From positions 1 through 64,000 of the forward strand of contig MBPM02000115.1 of assembly GCA_001695595.3 (NCBI GenBank): DNA of 64,000 nt. Direction: 5' to 3'. The translations under genes and the position numbers were made by a program. Shown in pieces: positions 26,401-41,400 of this stretch (the stretch's first letter is position 1; the number at the start of each line of letters is the position of its first letter). Under the pieces are notes generated by a model, which ran no database searches, was not told where the DNA came from, and saw only the letters and a program-made list of their open reading frames with translations. The stretch comes from Plasmopara viticola (lineage: Eukaryota > Oomycota > Peronosporomycetes > Peronosporales > Peronosporaceae).

Positions 26401-29400
26401 CGTCTAGAATGATAGAAAGGACGTATCTATGGCCGTAGATCGTCTCAGCACTTCCAAAGAGCAAATATACGCTTAGTTGTGACTCTATTGCGTCTGCACG
26501 CGTCTAGAATGATAGAAAGGACGTATCTATGGCCGTAGATCGTCTCAGCACTTCCAAAGAGCAAATATACGCTTAGTTGTGACTCTATTGCGTCTGCACG
26601 CGTCTAGAATGATAGAAAGGACGTATCTATGGCCGTAGATCGTCTCAGCACTTCCAAAGAGCAAATATACGCTTAGTTGTGACTCTATTGCGTCTGCACG
26701 CGTCTAGAATGATAGAAAGGACGTATCTATGGCCGTAGATCGTCTCAGCACTTCCAAAGAGCAAATATACGCTTAGTTGTGACTCTATTGCGTCTGCACG
26801 CGTCTAGAATGATAGAAAGGACGTATCTATGGCCGTAGATCGTCTCAGCACTTCCAAAGAGCAAATATACGCTTAGTTGTGACTCTATTGCGTCTGCACG
26901 CGTCTAGAATGATAGAAAGGACGTATCTATGGCCGTAGATCGTCTCAGCACTTCCAAAGAGCAAATATACGCTTAGTTGTGACTCTATTGCGTCTGCACG
27001 CGTCTAGAATGATAGAAAGGACGTATCTATGGCCGTAGATCGTCTCAGCACTTCCAAAGAGCAAATATACGCTTAGTTGTGACTCTATTGCGTCTGCACG
27101 CGTCTAGAATGATAGAAAGGACGTATCTATGGCCGTAGATCGTCTCAGCACTTCCAAAGAGCAAATATACGCTTAGTTGTGACTCTATTGCGTCTGCACG
27201 CGTCTAGAATGATAGAAAGGACGTATCTATGGCCGTAGATCGTCTCAGCACTTCCAAAGAGCAAATATACGCTTAGTTGTGACTCTATTGCGTCTGCACG
27301 CGTCTAGAATGATAGAAAGGACGTATCTATGGCCGTAGATCGTCTCAGCACTTCCAAAGAGCAAATATACGCTTAGTTGTGACTCTATTGCGTCTGCACG
27401 CGTCTAGAATGATAGAAAGGACGTATCTATGGCCGTAGATCGTCTCAGCACTTCCAAAGAGCAAATATACGCTTAGTTGTGACTCTATTGCGTCTGCACG
27501 CGTCTAGAATGATAGAAAGGACGTATCTATGGCCGTAGATCGTCTCAGCACTTCCAAAGAGCAAATATACGCTTAGTTGTGACTCTATTGCGTCTGCACG
27601 CGTCTAGAATGATAGAAAGGACGTATCTATGGCCGTAGATCGTCTCAGCACTTCCAAAGAGCAAATATACGCTTAGTTGTGACTCTATTGCGTCTGCACG
27701 CGTCTAGAATGATAGAAAGGACGTATCTATGGCCGTAGATCGTCTCAGCACTTCCAAAGAGCAAATATACGCTTAGTTGTGACTCTATTGCGTCTGCACG
27801 CGTCTAGAATGATAGAAAGGACGTATCTATGGCCGTAGATCGTCTCAGCACTTCCAAAGAGCAAATATACGCTTAGTTGTGACTCTATTGCGTCTGCACG
27901 CGTCTAGAATGATAGAAAGGACGTATCTATGGCCGTAGATCGTCTCAGCACTTCCAAAGAGCAAATATACGCTTAGTTGTGACTCTATTGCGTCTGCACG
28001 CGTCTAGAATGATAGAAAGGACGTATCTATGGCCGTAGATCGTCTCAGCACTTCCAAAGAGCAAATATACGCTTAGTTGTGACTCTATTGCGTCTGCACG
28101 CGTCTAGAATGATAGAAAGGACGTATCTATGGCCGTAGATCGTCTCAGCACTTCCAAAGAGCAAATATACGCTTAGTTGTGACTCTATTGCGTCTGCACG
28201 CGTCTAGAATGATAGAAAGGACGTATCTATGGCCGTAGATCGTCTCAGCACTTCCAAAGAGCAAATATACGCTTAGTTGTGACTCTATTGCGTCTGCACG
28301 CGTCTAGAATGATAGAAAGGACGTATCTATGGCCGTAGATCGTCTCAGCACTTCCAAAGAGCAAATATACGCTTAGTTGTGACTCTATTGCGTCTGCACG
28401 CGTCTAGAATGATAGAAAGGACGTATCTATGGCCGTAGATCGTCTCAGCACTTCCAAAGAGCAAATATACGCTTAGTTGTGACTCTATTGCGTCTGCACG
28501 CGTCTAGAATGATAGAAAGGACGTATCTATGGCCGTAGATCGTCTCAGCACTTCCAAAGAGCAAATATACGCTTAGTTGTGACTCTATTGCGTCTGCACG
28601 CGTCTAGAATGATAGAAAGGACGTATCTATGGCCGTAGATCGTCTCAGCACTTCCAAAGAGCAAATATACGCTTAGTTGTGACTCTATTGCGTCTGCACG
28701 CGTCTAGAATGATAGAAAGGACGTATCTATGGCCGTAGATCGTCTCAGCACTTCCAAAGAGCAAATATACGCTTAGTTGTGACTCTATTGCGTCTGCACG
28801 CGTCTAGAATGATAGAAAGGACGTATCTATGGCCGTAGATCGTCTCAGCACTTCCAAAGAGCAAATATACGCTTAGTTGTGACTCTATTGCGTCTGCACG
28901 CGTCTAGAATGATAGAAAGGACGTATCTATGGCCGTAGATCGTCTCAGCACTTCCAAAGAGCAAATATACGCTTAGTTGTGACTCTATTGCGTCTGCACG
29001 CGTCTAGAATGATAGAAAGGACGTATCTATGGCCGTAGATCGTCTCAGCACTTCCAAAGAGCAAATATACGCTTAGTTGTGACTCTATTGCGTCTGCACG
29101 CGTCTAGAATGATAGAAAGGACGTATCTATGGCCGTAGATCGTCTCAGCACTTCCAAAGAGCAAATATACGCTTAGTTGTGACTCTATTGCGTCTGCACG
29201 CGTCTAGAATGATAGAAAGGACGTATCTATGGCCGTAGATCGTCTCAGCACTTCCAAAGAGCAAATATACGCTTAGTTGTGACTCTATTGCGTCTGCACG
29301 CGTCTAGAATGATAGAAAGGACGTATCTATGGCCGTAGATCGTCTCAGCACTTCCAAAGAGCAAATATACGCTTAGTTGTGACTCTATTGCGTCTGCACG

Positions 29401-32400
29401 CGTCTAGAATGATAGAAAGGACGTATCTATGGCCGTAGATCGTCTCAGCACTTCCAAAGAGCAAATATACGCTTAGTTGTGACTCTATTGCGTCTGCACG
29501 CGTCTAGAATGATAGAAAGGACGTATCTATGGCCGTAGATCGTCTCAGCACTTCCAAAGAGCAAATATACGCTTAGTTGTGACTCTATTGCGTCTGCACG
29601 CGTCTAGAATGATAGAAAGGACGTATCTATGGCCGTAGATCGTCTCAGCACTTCCAAAGAGCAAATATACGCTTAGTTGTGACTCTATTGCGTCTGCACG
29701 CGTCTAGAATGATAGAAAGGACGTATCTATGGCCGTAGATCGTCTCAGCACTTCCAAAGAGCAAATATACGCTTAGTTGTGACTCTATTGCGTCTGCACG
29801 CGTCTAGAATGATAGAAAGGACGTATCTATGGCCGTAGATCGTCTCAGCACTTCCAAAGAGCAAATATACGCTTAGTTGTGACTCTATTGCGTCTGCACG
29901 CGTCTAGAATGATAGAAAGGACGTATCTATGGCCGTAGATCGTCTCAGCACTTCCAAAGAGCAAATATACGCTTAGTTGTGACTCTATTGCGTCTGCACG
30001 CGTCTAGAATGATAGAAAGGACGTATCTATGGCCGTAGATCGTCTCAGCACTTCCAAAGAGCAAATATACGCTTAGTTGTGACTCTATTGCGTCTGCACG
30101 CGTCTAGAATGATAGAAAGGACGTATCTATGGCCGTAGATCGTCTCAGCACTTCCAAAGAGCAAATATACGCTTAGTTGTGACTCTATTGCGTCTGCACG
30201 CGTCTAGAATGATAGAAAGGACGTATCTATGGCCGTAGATCGTCTCAGCACTTCCAAAGAGCAAATATACGCTTAGTTGTGACTCTATTGCGTCTGCACG
30301 CGTCTAGAATGATAGAAAGGACGTATCTATGGCCGTAGATCGTCTCAGCACTTCCAAAGAGCAAATATACGCTTAGTTGTGACTCTATTGCGTCTGCACG
30401 CGTCTAGAATGATAGAAAGGACGTATCTATGGCCGTAGATCGTCTCAGCACTTCCAAAGAGCAAATATACGCTTAGTTGTGACTCTATTGCGTCTGCACG
30501 CGTCTAGAATGATAGAAAGGACGTATCTATGGCCGTAGATCGTCTCAGCACTTCCAAAGAGCAAATATACGCTTAGTTGTGACTCTATTGCGTCTGCACG
30601 CGTCTAGAATGATAGAAAGGACGTATCTATGGCCGTAGATCGTCTCAGCACTTCCAAAGAGCAAATATACGCTTAGTTGTGACTCTATTGCGTCTGCACG
30701 CGTCTAGAATGATAGAAAGGACGTATCTATGGCCGTAGATCGTCTCAGCACTTCCAAAGAGCAAATATACGCTTAGTTGTGACTCTATTGCGTCTGCACG
30801 CGTCTAGAATGATAGAAAGGACGTATCTATGGCCGTAGATCGTCTCAGCACTTCCAAAGAGCAAATATACGCTTAGTTGTGACTCTATTGCGTCTGCACG
30901 CGTCTAGAATGATAGAAAGGACGTATCTATGGCCGTAGATCGTCTCAGCACTTCCAAAGAGCAAATATACGCTTAGTTGTGACTCTATTGCGTCTGCACG
31001 CGTCTAGAATGATAGAAAGGACGTATCTATGGCCGTAGATCGTCTCAGCACTTCCAAAGAGCAAATATACGCTTAGTTGTGACTCTATTGCGTCTGCACG
31101 CGTCTAGAATGATAGAAAGGACGTATCTATGGCCGTAGATCGTCTCAGCACTTCCAAAGAGCAAATATACGCTTAGTTGTGACTCTATTGCGTCTGCACG
31201 CGTCTAGAATGATAGAAAGGACGTATCTATGGCCGTAGATCGTCTCAGCACTTCCAAAGAGCAAATATACGCTTAGTTGTGACTCTATTGCGTCTGCACG
31301 CGTCTAGAATGATAGAAAGGACGTATCTATGGCCGTAGATCGTCTCAGCACTTCCAAAGAGCAAATATACGCTTAGTTGTGACTCTATTGCGTCTGCACG
31401 CGTCTAGAATGATAGAAAGGACGTATCTATGGCCGTAGATCGTCTCAGCACTTCCAAAGAGCAAATATACGCTTAGTTGTGACTCTATTGCGTCTGCACG
31501 CGTCTAGAATGATAGAAAGGACGTATCTATGGCCGTAGATCGTCTCAGCACTTCCAAAGAGCAAATATACGCTTAGTTGTGACTCTATTGCGTCTGCACG
31601 CGTCTAGAATGATAGAAAGGACGTATCTATGGCCGTAGATCGTCTCAGCACTTCCAAAGAGCAAATATACGCTTAGTTGTGACTCTATTGCGTCTGCACG
31701 CGTCTAGAATGATAGAAAGGACGTATCTATGGCCGTAGATCGTCTCAGCACTTCCAAAGAGCAAATATACGCTTAGTTGTGACTCTATTGCGTCTGCACG
31801 CGTCTAGAATGATAGAAAGGACGTATCTATGGCCGTAGATCGTCTCAGCACTTCCAAAGAGCAAATATACGCTTAGTTGTGACTCTATTGCGTCTGCACG
31901 CGTCTAGAATGATAGAAAGGACGTATCTATGGCCGTAGATCGTCTCAGCACTTCCAAAGAGCAAATATACGCTTAGTTGTGACTCTATTGCGTCTGCACG
32001 CGTCTAGAATGATAGAAAGGACGTATCTATGGCCGTAGATCGTCTCAGCACTTCCAAAGAGCAAATATACGCTTAGTTGTGACTCTATTGCGTCTGCACG
32101 CGTCTAGAATGATAGAAAGGACGTATCTATGGCCGTAGATCGTCTCAGCACTTCCAAAGAGCAAATATACGCTTAGTTGTGACTCTATTGCGTCTGCACG
32201 CGTCTAGAATGATAGAAAGGACGTATCTATGGCCGTAGATCGTCTCAGCACTTCCAAAGAGCAAATATACGCTTAGTTGTGACTCTATTGCGTCTGCACG
32301 CGTCTAGAATGATAGAAAGGACGTATCTATGGCCGTAGATCGTCTCAGCACTTCCAAAGAGCAAATATACGCTTAGTTGTGACTCTATTGCGTCTGCACG

Positions 32401-35400
32401 CGTCTAGAATGATAGAAAGGACGTATCTATGGCCGTAGATCGTCTCAGCACTTCCAAAGAGCAAATATACGCTTAGTTGTGACTCTATTGCGTCTGCACG
32501 CGTCTAGAATGATAGAAAGGACGTATCTATGGCCGTAGATCGTCTCAGCACTTCCAAAGAGCAAATATACGCTTAGTTGTGACTCTATTGCGTCTGCACG
32601 CGTCTAGAATGATAGAAAGGACGTATCTATGGCCGTAGATCGTCTCAGCACTTCCAAAGAGCAAATATACGCTTAGTTGTGACTCTATTGCGTCTGCACG
32701 CGTCTAGAATGATAGAAAGGACGTATCTATGGCCGTAGATCGTCTCAGCACTTCCAAAGAGCAAATATACGCTTAGTTGTGACTCTATTGCGTCTGCACG
32801 CGTCTAGAATGATAGAAAGGACGTATCTATGGCCGTAGATCGTCTCAGCACTTCCAAAGAGCAAATATACGCTTAGTTGTGACTCTATTGCGTCTGCACG
32901 CGTCTAGAATGATAGAAAGGACGTATCTATGGCCGTAGATCGTCTCAGCACTTCCAAAGAGCAAATATACGCTTAGTTGTGACTCTATTGCGTCTGCACG
33001 CGTCTAGAATGATAGAAAGGACGTATCTATGGCCGTAGATCGTCTCAGCACTTCCAAAGAGCAAATATACGCTTAGTTGTGACTCTATTGCGTCTGCACG
33101 CGTCTAGAATGATAGAAAGGACGTATCTATGGCCGTAGATCGTCTCAGCACTTCCAAAGAGCAAATATACGCTTAGTTGTGACTCTATTGCGTCTGCACG
33201 CGTCTAGAATGATAGAAAGGACGTATCTATGGCCGTAGATCGTCTCAGCACTTCCAAAGAGCAAATATACGCTTAGTTGTGACTCTATTGCGTCTGCACG
33301 CGTCTAGAATGATAGAAAGGACGTATCTATGGCCGTAGATCGTCTCAGCACTTCCAAAGAGCAAATATACGCTTAGTTGTGACTCTATTGCGTCTGCACG
33401 CGTCTAGAATGATAGAAAGGACGTATCTATGGCCGTAGATCGTCTCAGCACTTCCAAAGAGCAAATATACGCTTAGTTGTGACTCTATTGCGTCTGCACG
33501 CGTCTAGAATGATAGAAAGGACGTATCTATGGCCGTAGATCGTCTCAGCACTTCCAAAGAGCAAATATACGCTTAGTTGTGACTCTATTGCGTCTGCACG
33601 CGTCTAGAATGATAGAAAGGACGTATCTATGGCCGTAGATCGTCTCAGCACTTCCAAAGAGCAAATATACGCTTAGTTGTGACTCTATTGCGTCTGCACG
33701 CGTCTAGAATGATAGAAAGGACGTATCTATGGCCGTAGATCGTCTCAGCACTTCCAAAGAGCAAATATACGCTTAGTTGTGACTCTATTGCGTCTGCACG
33801 CGTCTAGAATGATAGAAAGGACGTATCTATGGCCGTAGATCGTCTCAGCACTTCCAAAGAGCAAATATACGCTTAGTTGTGACTCTATTGCGTCTGCACG
33901 CGTCTAGAATGATAGAAAGGACGTATCTATGGCCGTAGATCGTCTCAGCACTTCCAAAGAGCAAATATACGCTTAGTTGTGACTCTATTGCGTCTGCACG
34001 CGTCTAGAATGATAGAAAGGACGTATCTATGGCCGTAGATCGTCTCAGCACTTCCAAAGAGCAAATATACGCTTAGTTGTGACTCTATTGCGTCTGCACG
34101 CGTCTAGAATGATAGAAAGGACGTATCTATGGCCGTAGATCGTCTCAGCACTTCCAAAGAGCAAATATACGCTTAGTTGTGACTCTATTGCGTCTGCACG
34201 CGTCTAGAATGATAGAAAGGACGTATCTATGGCCGTAGATCGTCTCAGCACTTCCAAAGAGCAAATATACGCTTAGTTGTGACTCTATTGCGTCTGCACG
34301 CGTCTAGAATGATAGAAAGGACGTATCTATGGCCGTAGATCGTCTCAGCACTTCCAAAGAGCAAATATACGCTTAGTTGTGACTCTATTGCGTCTGCACG
34401 CGTCTAGAATGATAGAAAGGACGTATCTATGGCCGTAGATCGTCTCAGCACTTCCAAAGAGCAAATATACGCTTAGTTGTGACTCTATTGCGTCTGCACG
34501 CGTCTAGAATGATAGAAAGGACGTATCTATGGCCGTAGATCGTCTCAGCACTTCCAAAGAGCAAATATACGCTTAGTTGTGACTCTATTGCGTCTGCACG
34601 CGTCTAGAATGATAGAAAGGACGTATCTATGGCCGTAGATCGTCTCAGCACTTCCAAAGAGCAAATATACGCTTAGTTGTGACTCTATTGCGTCTGCACG
34701 CGTCTAGAATGATAGAAAGGACGTATCTATGGCCGTAGATCGTCTCAGCACTTCCAAAGAGCAAATATACGCTTAGTTGTGACTCTATTGCGTCTGCACG
34801 CGTCTAGAATGATAGAAAGGACGTATCTATGGCCGTAGATCGTCTCAGCACTTCCAAAGAGCAAATATACGCTTAGTTGTGACTCTATTGCGTCTGCACG
34901 CGTCTAGAATGATAGAAAGGACGTATCTATGGCCGTAGATCGTCTCAGCACTTCCAAAGAGCAAATATACGCTTAGTTGTGACTCTATTGCGTCTGCACG
35001 CGTCTAGAATGATAGAAAGGACGTATCTATGGCCGTAGATCGTCTCAGCACTTCCAAAGAGCAAATATACGCTTAGTTGTGACTCTATTGCGTCTGCACG
35101 CGTCTAGAATGATAGAAAGGACGTATCTATGGCCGTAGATCGTCTCAGCACTTCCAAAGAGCAAATATACGCTTAGTTGTGACTCTATTGCGTCTGCACG
35201 CGTCTAGAATGATAGAAAGGACGTATCTATGGCCGTAGATCGTCTCAGCACTTCCAAAGAGCAAATATACGCTTAGTTGTGACTCTATTGCGTCTGCACG
35301 CGTCTAGAATGATAGAAAGGACGTATCTATGGCCGTAGATCGTCTCAGCACTTCCAAAGAGCAAATATACGCTTAGTTGTGACTCTATTGCGTCTGCACG

Positions 35401-38400
35401 CGTCTAGAATGATAGAAAGGACGTATCTATGGCCGTAGATCGTCTCAGCACTTCCAAAGAGCAAATATACGCTTAGTTGTGACTCTATTGCGTCTGCACG
35501 CGTCTAGAATGATAGAAAGGACGTATCTATGGCCGTAGATCGTCTCAGCACTTCCAAAGAGCAAATATACGCTTAGTTGTGACTCTATTGCGTCTGCACG
35601 CGTCTAGAATGATAGAAAGGACGTATCTATGGCCGTAGATCGTCTCAGCACTTCCAAAGAGCAAATATACGCTTAGTTGTGACTCTATTGCGTCTGCACG
35701 CGTCTAGAATGATAGAAAGGACGTATCTATGGCCGTAGATCGTCTCAGCACTTCCAAAGAGCAAATATACGCTTAGTTGTGACTCTATTGCGTCTGCACG
35801 CGTCTAGAATGATAGAAAGGACGTATCTATGGCCGTAGATCGTCTCAGCACTTCCAAAGAGCAAATATACGCTTAGTTGTGACTCTATTGCGTCTGCACG
35901 CGTCTAGAATGATAGAAAGGACGTATCTATGGCCGTAGATCGTCTCAGCACTTCCAAAGAGCAAATATACGCTTAGTTGTGACTCTATTGCGTCTGCACG
36001 CGTCTAGAATGATAGAAAGGACGTATCTATGGCCGTAGATCGTCTCAGCACTTCCAAAGAGCAAATATACGCTTAGTTGTGACTCTATTGCGTCTGCACG
36101 CGTCTAGAATGATAGAAAGGACGTATCTATGGCCGTAGATCGTCTCAGCACTTCCAAAGAGCAAATATACGCTTAGTTGTGACTCTATTGCGTCTGCACG
36201 CGTCTAGAATGATAGAAAGGACGTATCTATGGCCGTAGATCGTCTCAGCACTTCCAAAGAGCAAATATACGCTTAGTTGTGACTCTATTGCGTCTGCACG
36301 CGTCTAGAATGATAGAAAGGACGTATCTATGGCCGTAGATCGTCTCAGCACTTCCAAAGAGCAAATATACGCTTAGTTGTGACTCTATTGCGTCTGCACG
36401 CGTCTAGAATGATAGAAAGGACGTATCTATGGCCGTAGATCGTCTCAGCACTTCCAAAGAGCAAATATACGCTTAGTTGTGACTCTATTGCGTCTGCACG
36501 CGTCTAGAATGATAGAAAGGACGTATCTATGGCCGTAGATCGTCTCAGCACTTCCAAAGAGCAAATATACGCTTAGTTGTGACTCTATTGCGTCTGCACG
36601 CGTCTAGAATGATAGAAAGGACGTATCTATGGCCGTAGATCGTCTCAGCACTTCCAAAGAGCAAATATACGCTTAGTTGTGACTCTATTGCGTCTGCACG
36701 CGTCTAGAATGATAGAAAGGACGTATCTATGGCCGTAGATCGTCTCAGCACTTCCAAAGAGCAAATATACGCTTAGTTGTGACTCTATTGCGTCTGCACG
36801 CGTCTAGAATGATAGAAAGGACGTATCTATGGCCGTAGATCGTCTCAGCACTTCCAAAGAGCAAATATACGCTTAGTTGTGACTCTATTGCGTCTGCACG
36901 CGTCTAGAATGATAGAAAGGACGTATCTATGGCCGTAGATCGTCTCAGCACTTCCAAAGAGCAAATATACGCTTAGTTGTGACTCTATTGCGTCTGCACG
37001 CGTCTAGAATGATAGAAAGGACGTATCTATGGCCGTAGATCGTCTCAGCACTTCCAAAGAGCAAATATACGCTTAGTTGTGACTCTATTGCGTCTGCACG
37101 CGTCTAGAATGATAGAAAGGACGTATCTATGGCCGTAGATCGTCTCAGCACTTCCAAAGAGCAAATATACGCTTAGTTGTGACTCTATTGCGTCTGCACG
37201 CGTCTAGAATGATAGAAAGGACGTATCTATGGCCGTAGATCGTCTCAGCACTTCCAAAGAGCAAATATACGCTTAGTTGTGACTCTATTGCGTCTGCACG
37301 CGTCTAGAATGATAGAAAGGACGTATCTATGGCCGTAGATCGTCTCAGCACTTCCAAAGAGCAAATATACGCTTAGTTGTGACTCTATTGCGTCTGCACG
37401 CGTCTAGAATGATAGAAAGGACGTATCTATGGCCGTAGATCGTCTCAGCACTTCCAAAGAGCAAATATACGCTTAGTTGTGACTCTATTGCGTCTGCACG
37501 CGTCTAGAATGATAGAAAGGACGTATCTATGGCCGTAGATCGTCTCAGCACTTCCAAAGAGCAAATATACGCTTAGTTGTGACTCTATTGCGTCTGCACG
37601 CGTCTAGAATGATAGAAAGGACGTATCTATGGCCGTAGATCGTCTCAGCACTTCCAAAGAGCAAATATACGCTTAGTTGTGACTCTATTGCGTCTGCACG
37701 CGTCTAGAATGATAGAAAGGACGTATCTATGGCCGTAGATCGTCTCAGCACTTCCAAAGAGCAAATATACGCTTAGTTGTGACTCTATTGCGTCTGCACG
37801 CGTCTAGAATGATAGAAAGGACGTATCTATGGCCGTAGATCGTCTCAGCACTTCCAAAGAGCAAATATACGCTTAGTTGTGACTCTATTGCGTCTGCACG
37901 CGTCTAGAATGATAGAAAGGACGTATCTATGGCCGTAGATCGTCTCAGCACTTCCAAAGAGCAAATATACGCTTAGTTGTGACTCTATTGCGTCTGCACG
38001 CGTCTAGAATGATAGAAAGGACGTATCTATGGCCGTAGATCGTCTCAGCACTTCCAAAGAGCAAATATACGCTTAGTTGTGACTCTATTGCGTCTGCACG
38101 CGTCTAGAATGATAGAAAGGACGTATCTATGGCCGTAGATCGTCTCAGCACTTCCAAAGAGCAAATATACGCTTAGTTGTGACTCTATTGCGTCTGCACG
38201 CGTCTAGAATGATAGAAAGGACGTATCTATGGCCGTAGATCGTCTCAGCACTTCCAAAGAGCAAATATACGCTTAGTTGTGACTCTATTGCGTCTGCACG
38301 CGTCTAGAATGATAGAAAGGACGTATCTATGGCCGTAGATCGTCTCAGCACTTCCAAAGAGCAAATATACGCTTAGTTGTGACTCTATTGCGTCTGCACG

Positions 38401-41400
38401 CGTCTAGAATGATAGAAAGGACGTATCTATGGCCGTAGATCGTCTCAGCACTTCCAAAGAGCAAATATACGCTTAGTTGTGACTCTATTGCGTCTGCACG
38501 CGTCTAGAATGATAGAAAGGACGTATCTATGGCCGTAGATCGTCTCAGCACTTCCAAAGAGCAAATATACGCTTAGTTGTGACTCTATTGCGTCTGCACG
38601 CGTCTAGAATGATAGAAAGGACGTATCTATGGCCGTAGATCGTCTCAGCACTTCCAAAGAGCAAATATACGCTTAGTTGTGACTCTATTGCGTCTGCACG
38701 CGTCTAGAATGATAGAAAGGACGTATCTATGGCCGTAGATCGTCTCAGCACTTCCAAAGAGCAAATATACGCTTAGTTGTGACTCTATTGCGTCTGCACG
38801 CGTCTAGAATGATAGAAAGGACGTATCTATGGCCGTAGATCGTCTCAGCACTTCCAAAGAGCAAATATACGCTTAGTTGTGACTCTATTGCGTCTGCACG
38901 CGTCTAGAATGATAGAAAGGACGTATCTATGGCCGTAGATCGTCTCAGCACTTCCAAAGAGCAAATATACGCTTAGTTGTGACTCTATTGCGTCTGCACG
39001 CGTCTAGAATGATAGAAAGGACGTATCTATGGCCGTAGATCGTCTCAGCACTTCCAAAGATAAAATATAGGCTTGTGACTCTATTGCGTCTGCACGCGTC
39101 TAGAATGATAGAAAGGACGTATCTATGGCCGTAGAGCACTTCCAAAGCAAATATACGCTTAGTTGTGACTCTATTGCGTCTGCACGCGTCTAGAATGATA
39201 GAAAGGACGTATCTATGGCCGTAGATCGTCTCAGCACTTCCAAAGAGCAAATATACGCTTAGTTGTGACTCTATTGCGTCTGCACGCGTCTAGAATGATA
39301 GAAAGGACGTATCTATGGCCGTAGATCGTCTCAGCACTTCCAAAGAGCAAATATACGCTTAGTTGTGACTCTATTGCGTCTGCACGCGTCTAGAATGATA
39401 GAAAGGACGTATCTATGGCCGTAGATCGTCTCAGCACTTCCAAAGAGCAAATATACGCTTAGTTGTGACTCTATTGCGTCTGCACGCGTCTAGAATGATA
39501 GAAAGGACGTATCTATGGCCGTAGATCGTCTCAGCACTTCCAAAGAGCAAATATACGCTTAGTTGTGACTCTATTGCGTCTGCACGCGTCTAGAATGATA
39601 GAAAGGACGTATCTATGGCCGTAGATCGTCTCAGCACTTCCAAAGAGCAAATATACGCTTAGTTGTGACTCTATTGCGTCTGCACGCGTCTAGAATGATA
39701 GAAAGGACGTATCTATGGCCGTAGATCGTCTCAGCACTTCCAAAGAGCAAATATACGCTTAGTTGTGACTCTATTGCGTCTGCACGCGTCTAGAATGATA
39801 GAAAGGACGTATCTATGGCCGTAGATCGTCTCAGCACTTCCAAAGAGCAAATATACGCTTAGTTGTGACTCTATTGCGTCTGCACGCGTCTAGAATGATA
39901 GAAAGGACGTATCTATGGCCGTAGATCGTCTCAGCACTTCCAAAGAGCAAATATACGCTTAGTTGTGACTCTATTGCGTCTGCACGCGTCTAGAATGATA
40001 GAAAGGACGTATCTATGGCCGTAGATCGTCTCAGCACTTCCAAAGAGCAAATATACGCTTAGTTGTGACTCTATTGCGTCTGCACGCGTCTAGAATGATA
40101 GAAAGGACGTATCTATGGCCGTAGATCGTCTCAGCACTTCCAAAGAGCAAATATACGCTTAGTTGTGACTCTATTGCGTCTGCACGCGTCTAGAATGATA
40201 GAAAGGACGTATCTATGGCCGTAGATCGTCTCAGCACTTCCAAAGAGCAAATATACGCTTAGTTGTGACTCTATTGCGTCTGCACGCGTCTAGAATGATA
40301 GAAAGGACGTATCTATGGCCGTAGATCGTCTCAGCACTTCCAAAGAGCAAATATACGCTTAGTTGTGACTCTATTGCGTCTGCACGCGTCTAGAATGATA
40401 GAAAGGACGTATCTATGGCCGTAGATCGTCTCAGCACTTCCAAAGAGCAAATATACGCTTAGTTGTGACTCTATTGCGTCTGCACGCGTCTAGAATGATA
40501 GAAAGGACGTATCTATGGCCGTAGATCGTCTCAGCACTTCCAAAGAGCAAATATACGCTTAGTTGTGACTCTATTGCGTCTGCACGCGTCTAGAATGATA
40601 GAAAGGACGTATCTATGGCCGTAGATCGTCTCAGCACTTCCAAAGAGCAAATATACGCTTAGTTGTGACTCTATTGCGTCTGCACGCGTCTAGAATGATA
40701 GAAAGGACGTATCTATGGCCGTAGATCGTCTCAGCACTTCCAAAGAGCAAATATACGCTTAGTTGTGACTCTATTGCGTCTGCACGCGTCTAGAATGATA
40801 GAAAGGACGTATCTATGGCCGTAGATCGTCTCAGCACTTCCAAAGAGCAAATATACGCTTAGTTGTGACTCTATTGCGTCTGCACGCGTCTAGAATGATA
40901 GAAAGGACGTATCTATGGCCGTAGATCGTCTCAGCACTTCCAAAGAGCAAATATACGCTTAGTTGTGACTCTATTGCGTCTGCACGCGTCTAGAATGATA
41001 GAAAGGACGTATCTATGGCCGTAGATCGTCTCAGCACTTCCAAAGAGCAAATATACGCTTAGTTGTGACTCTATTGCGTCTGCACGCGTCTAGAATGATA
41101 GAAAGGACGTATCTATGGCCGTAGATCGTCTCAGCACTTCCAAAGAGCAAATATACGCTTAGTTGTGACTCTATTGCGTCTGCACGCGTCTAGAATGATA
41201 GAAAGGACGTATCTATGGCCGTAGATCGTCTCAGCACTTCCAAAGAGCAAATATACGCTTAGTTGTGACTCTATTGCGTCTGCACGCGTCTAGAATGATA
41301 GAAAGGACGTATCTATGGCCGTAGATCGTCTCAGCACTTCCAAAGAGCAAATATACGCTTAGTTGTGACTCTATTGCGTCTGCACGCGTCTAGAATGATA

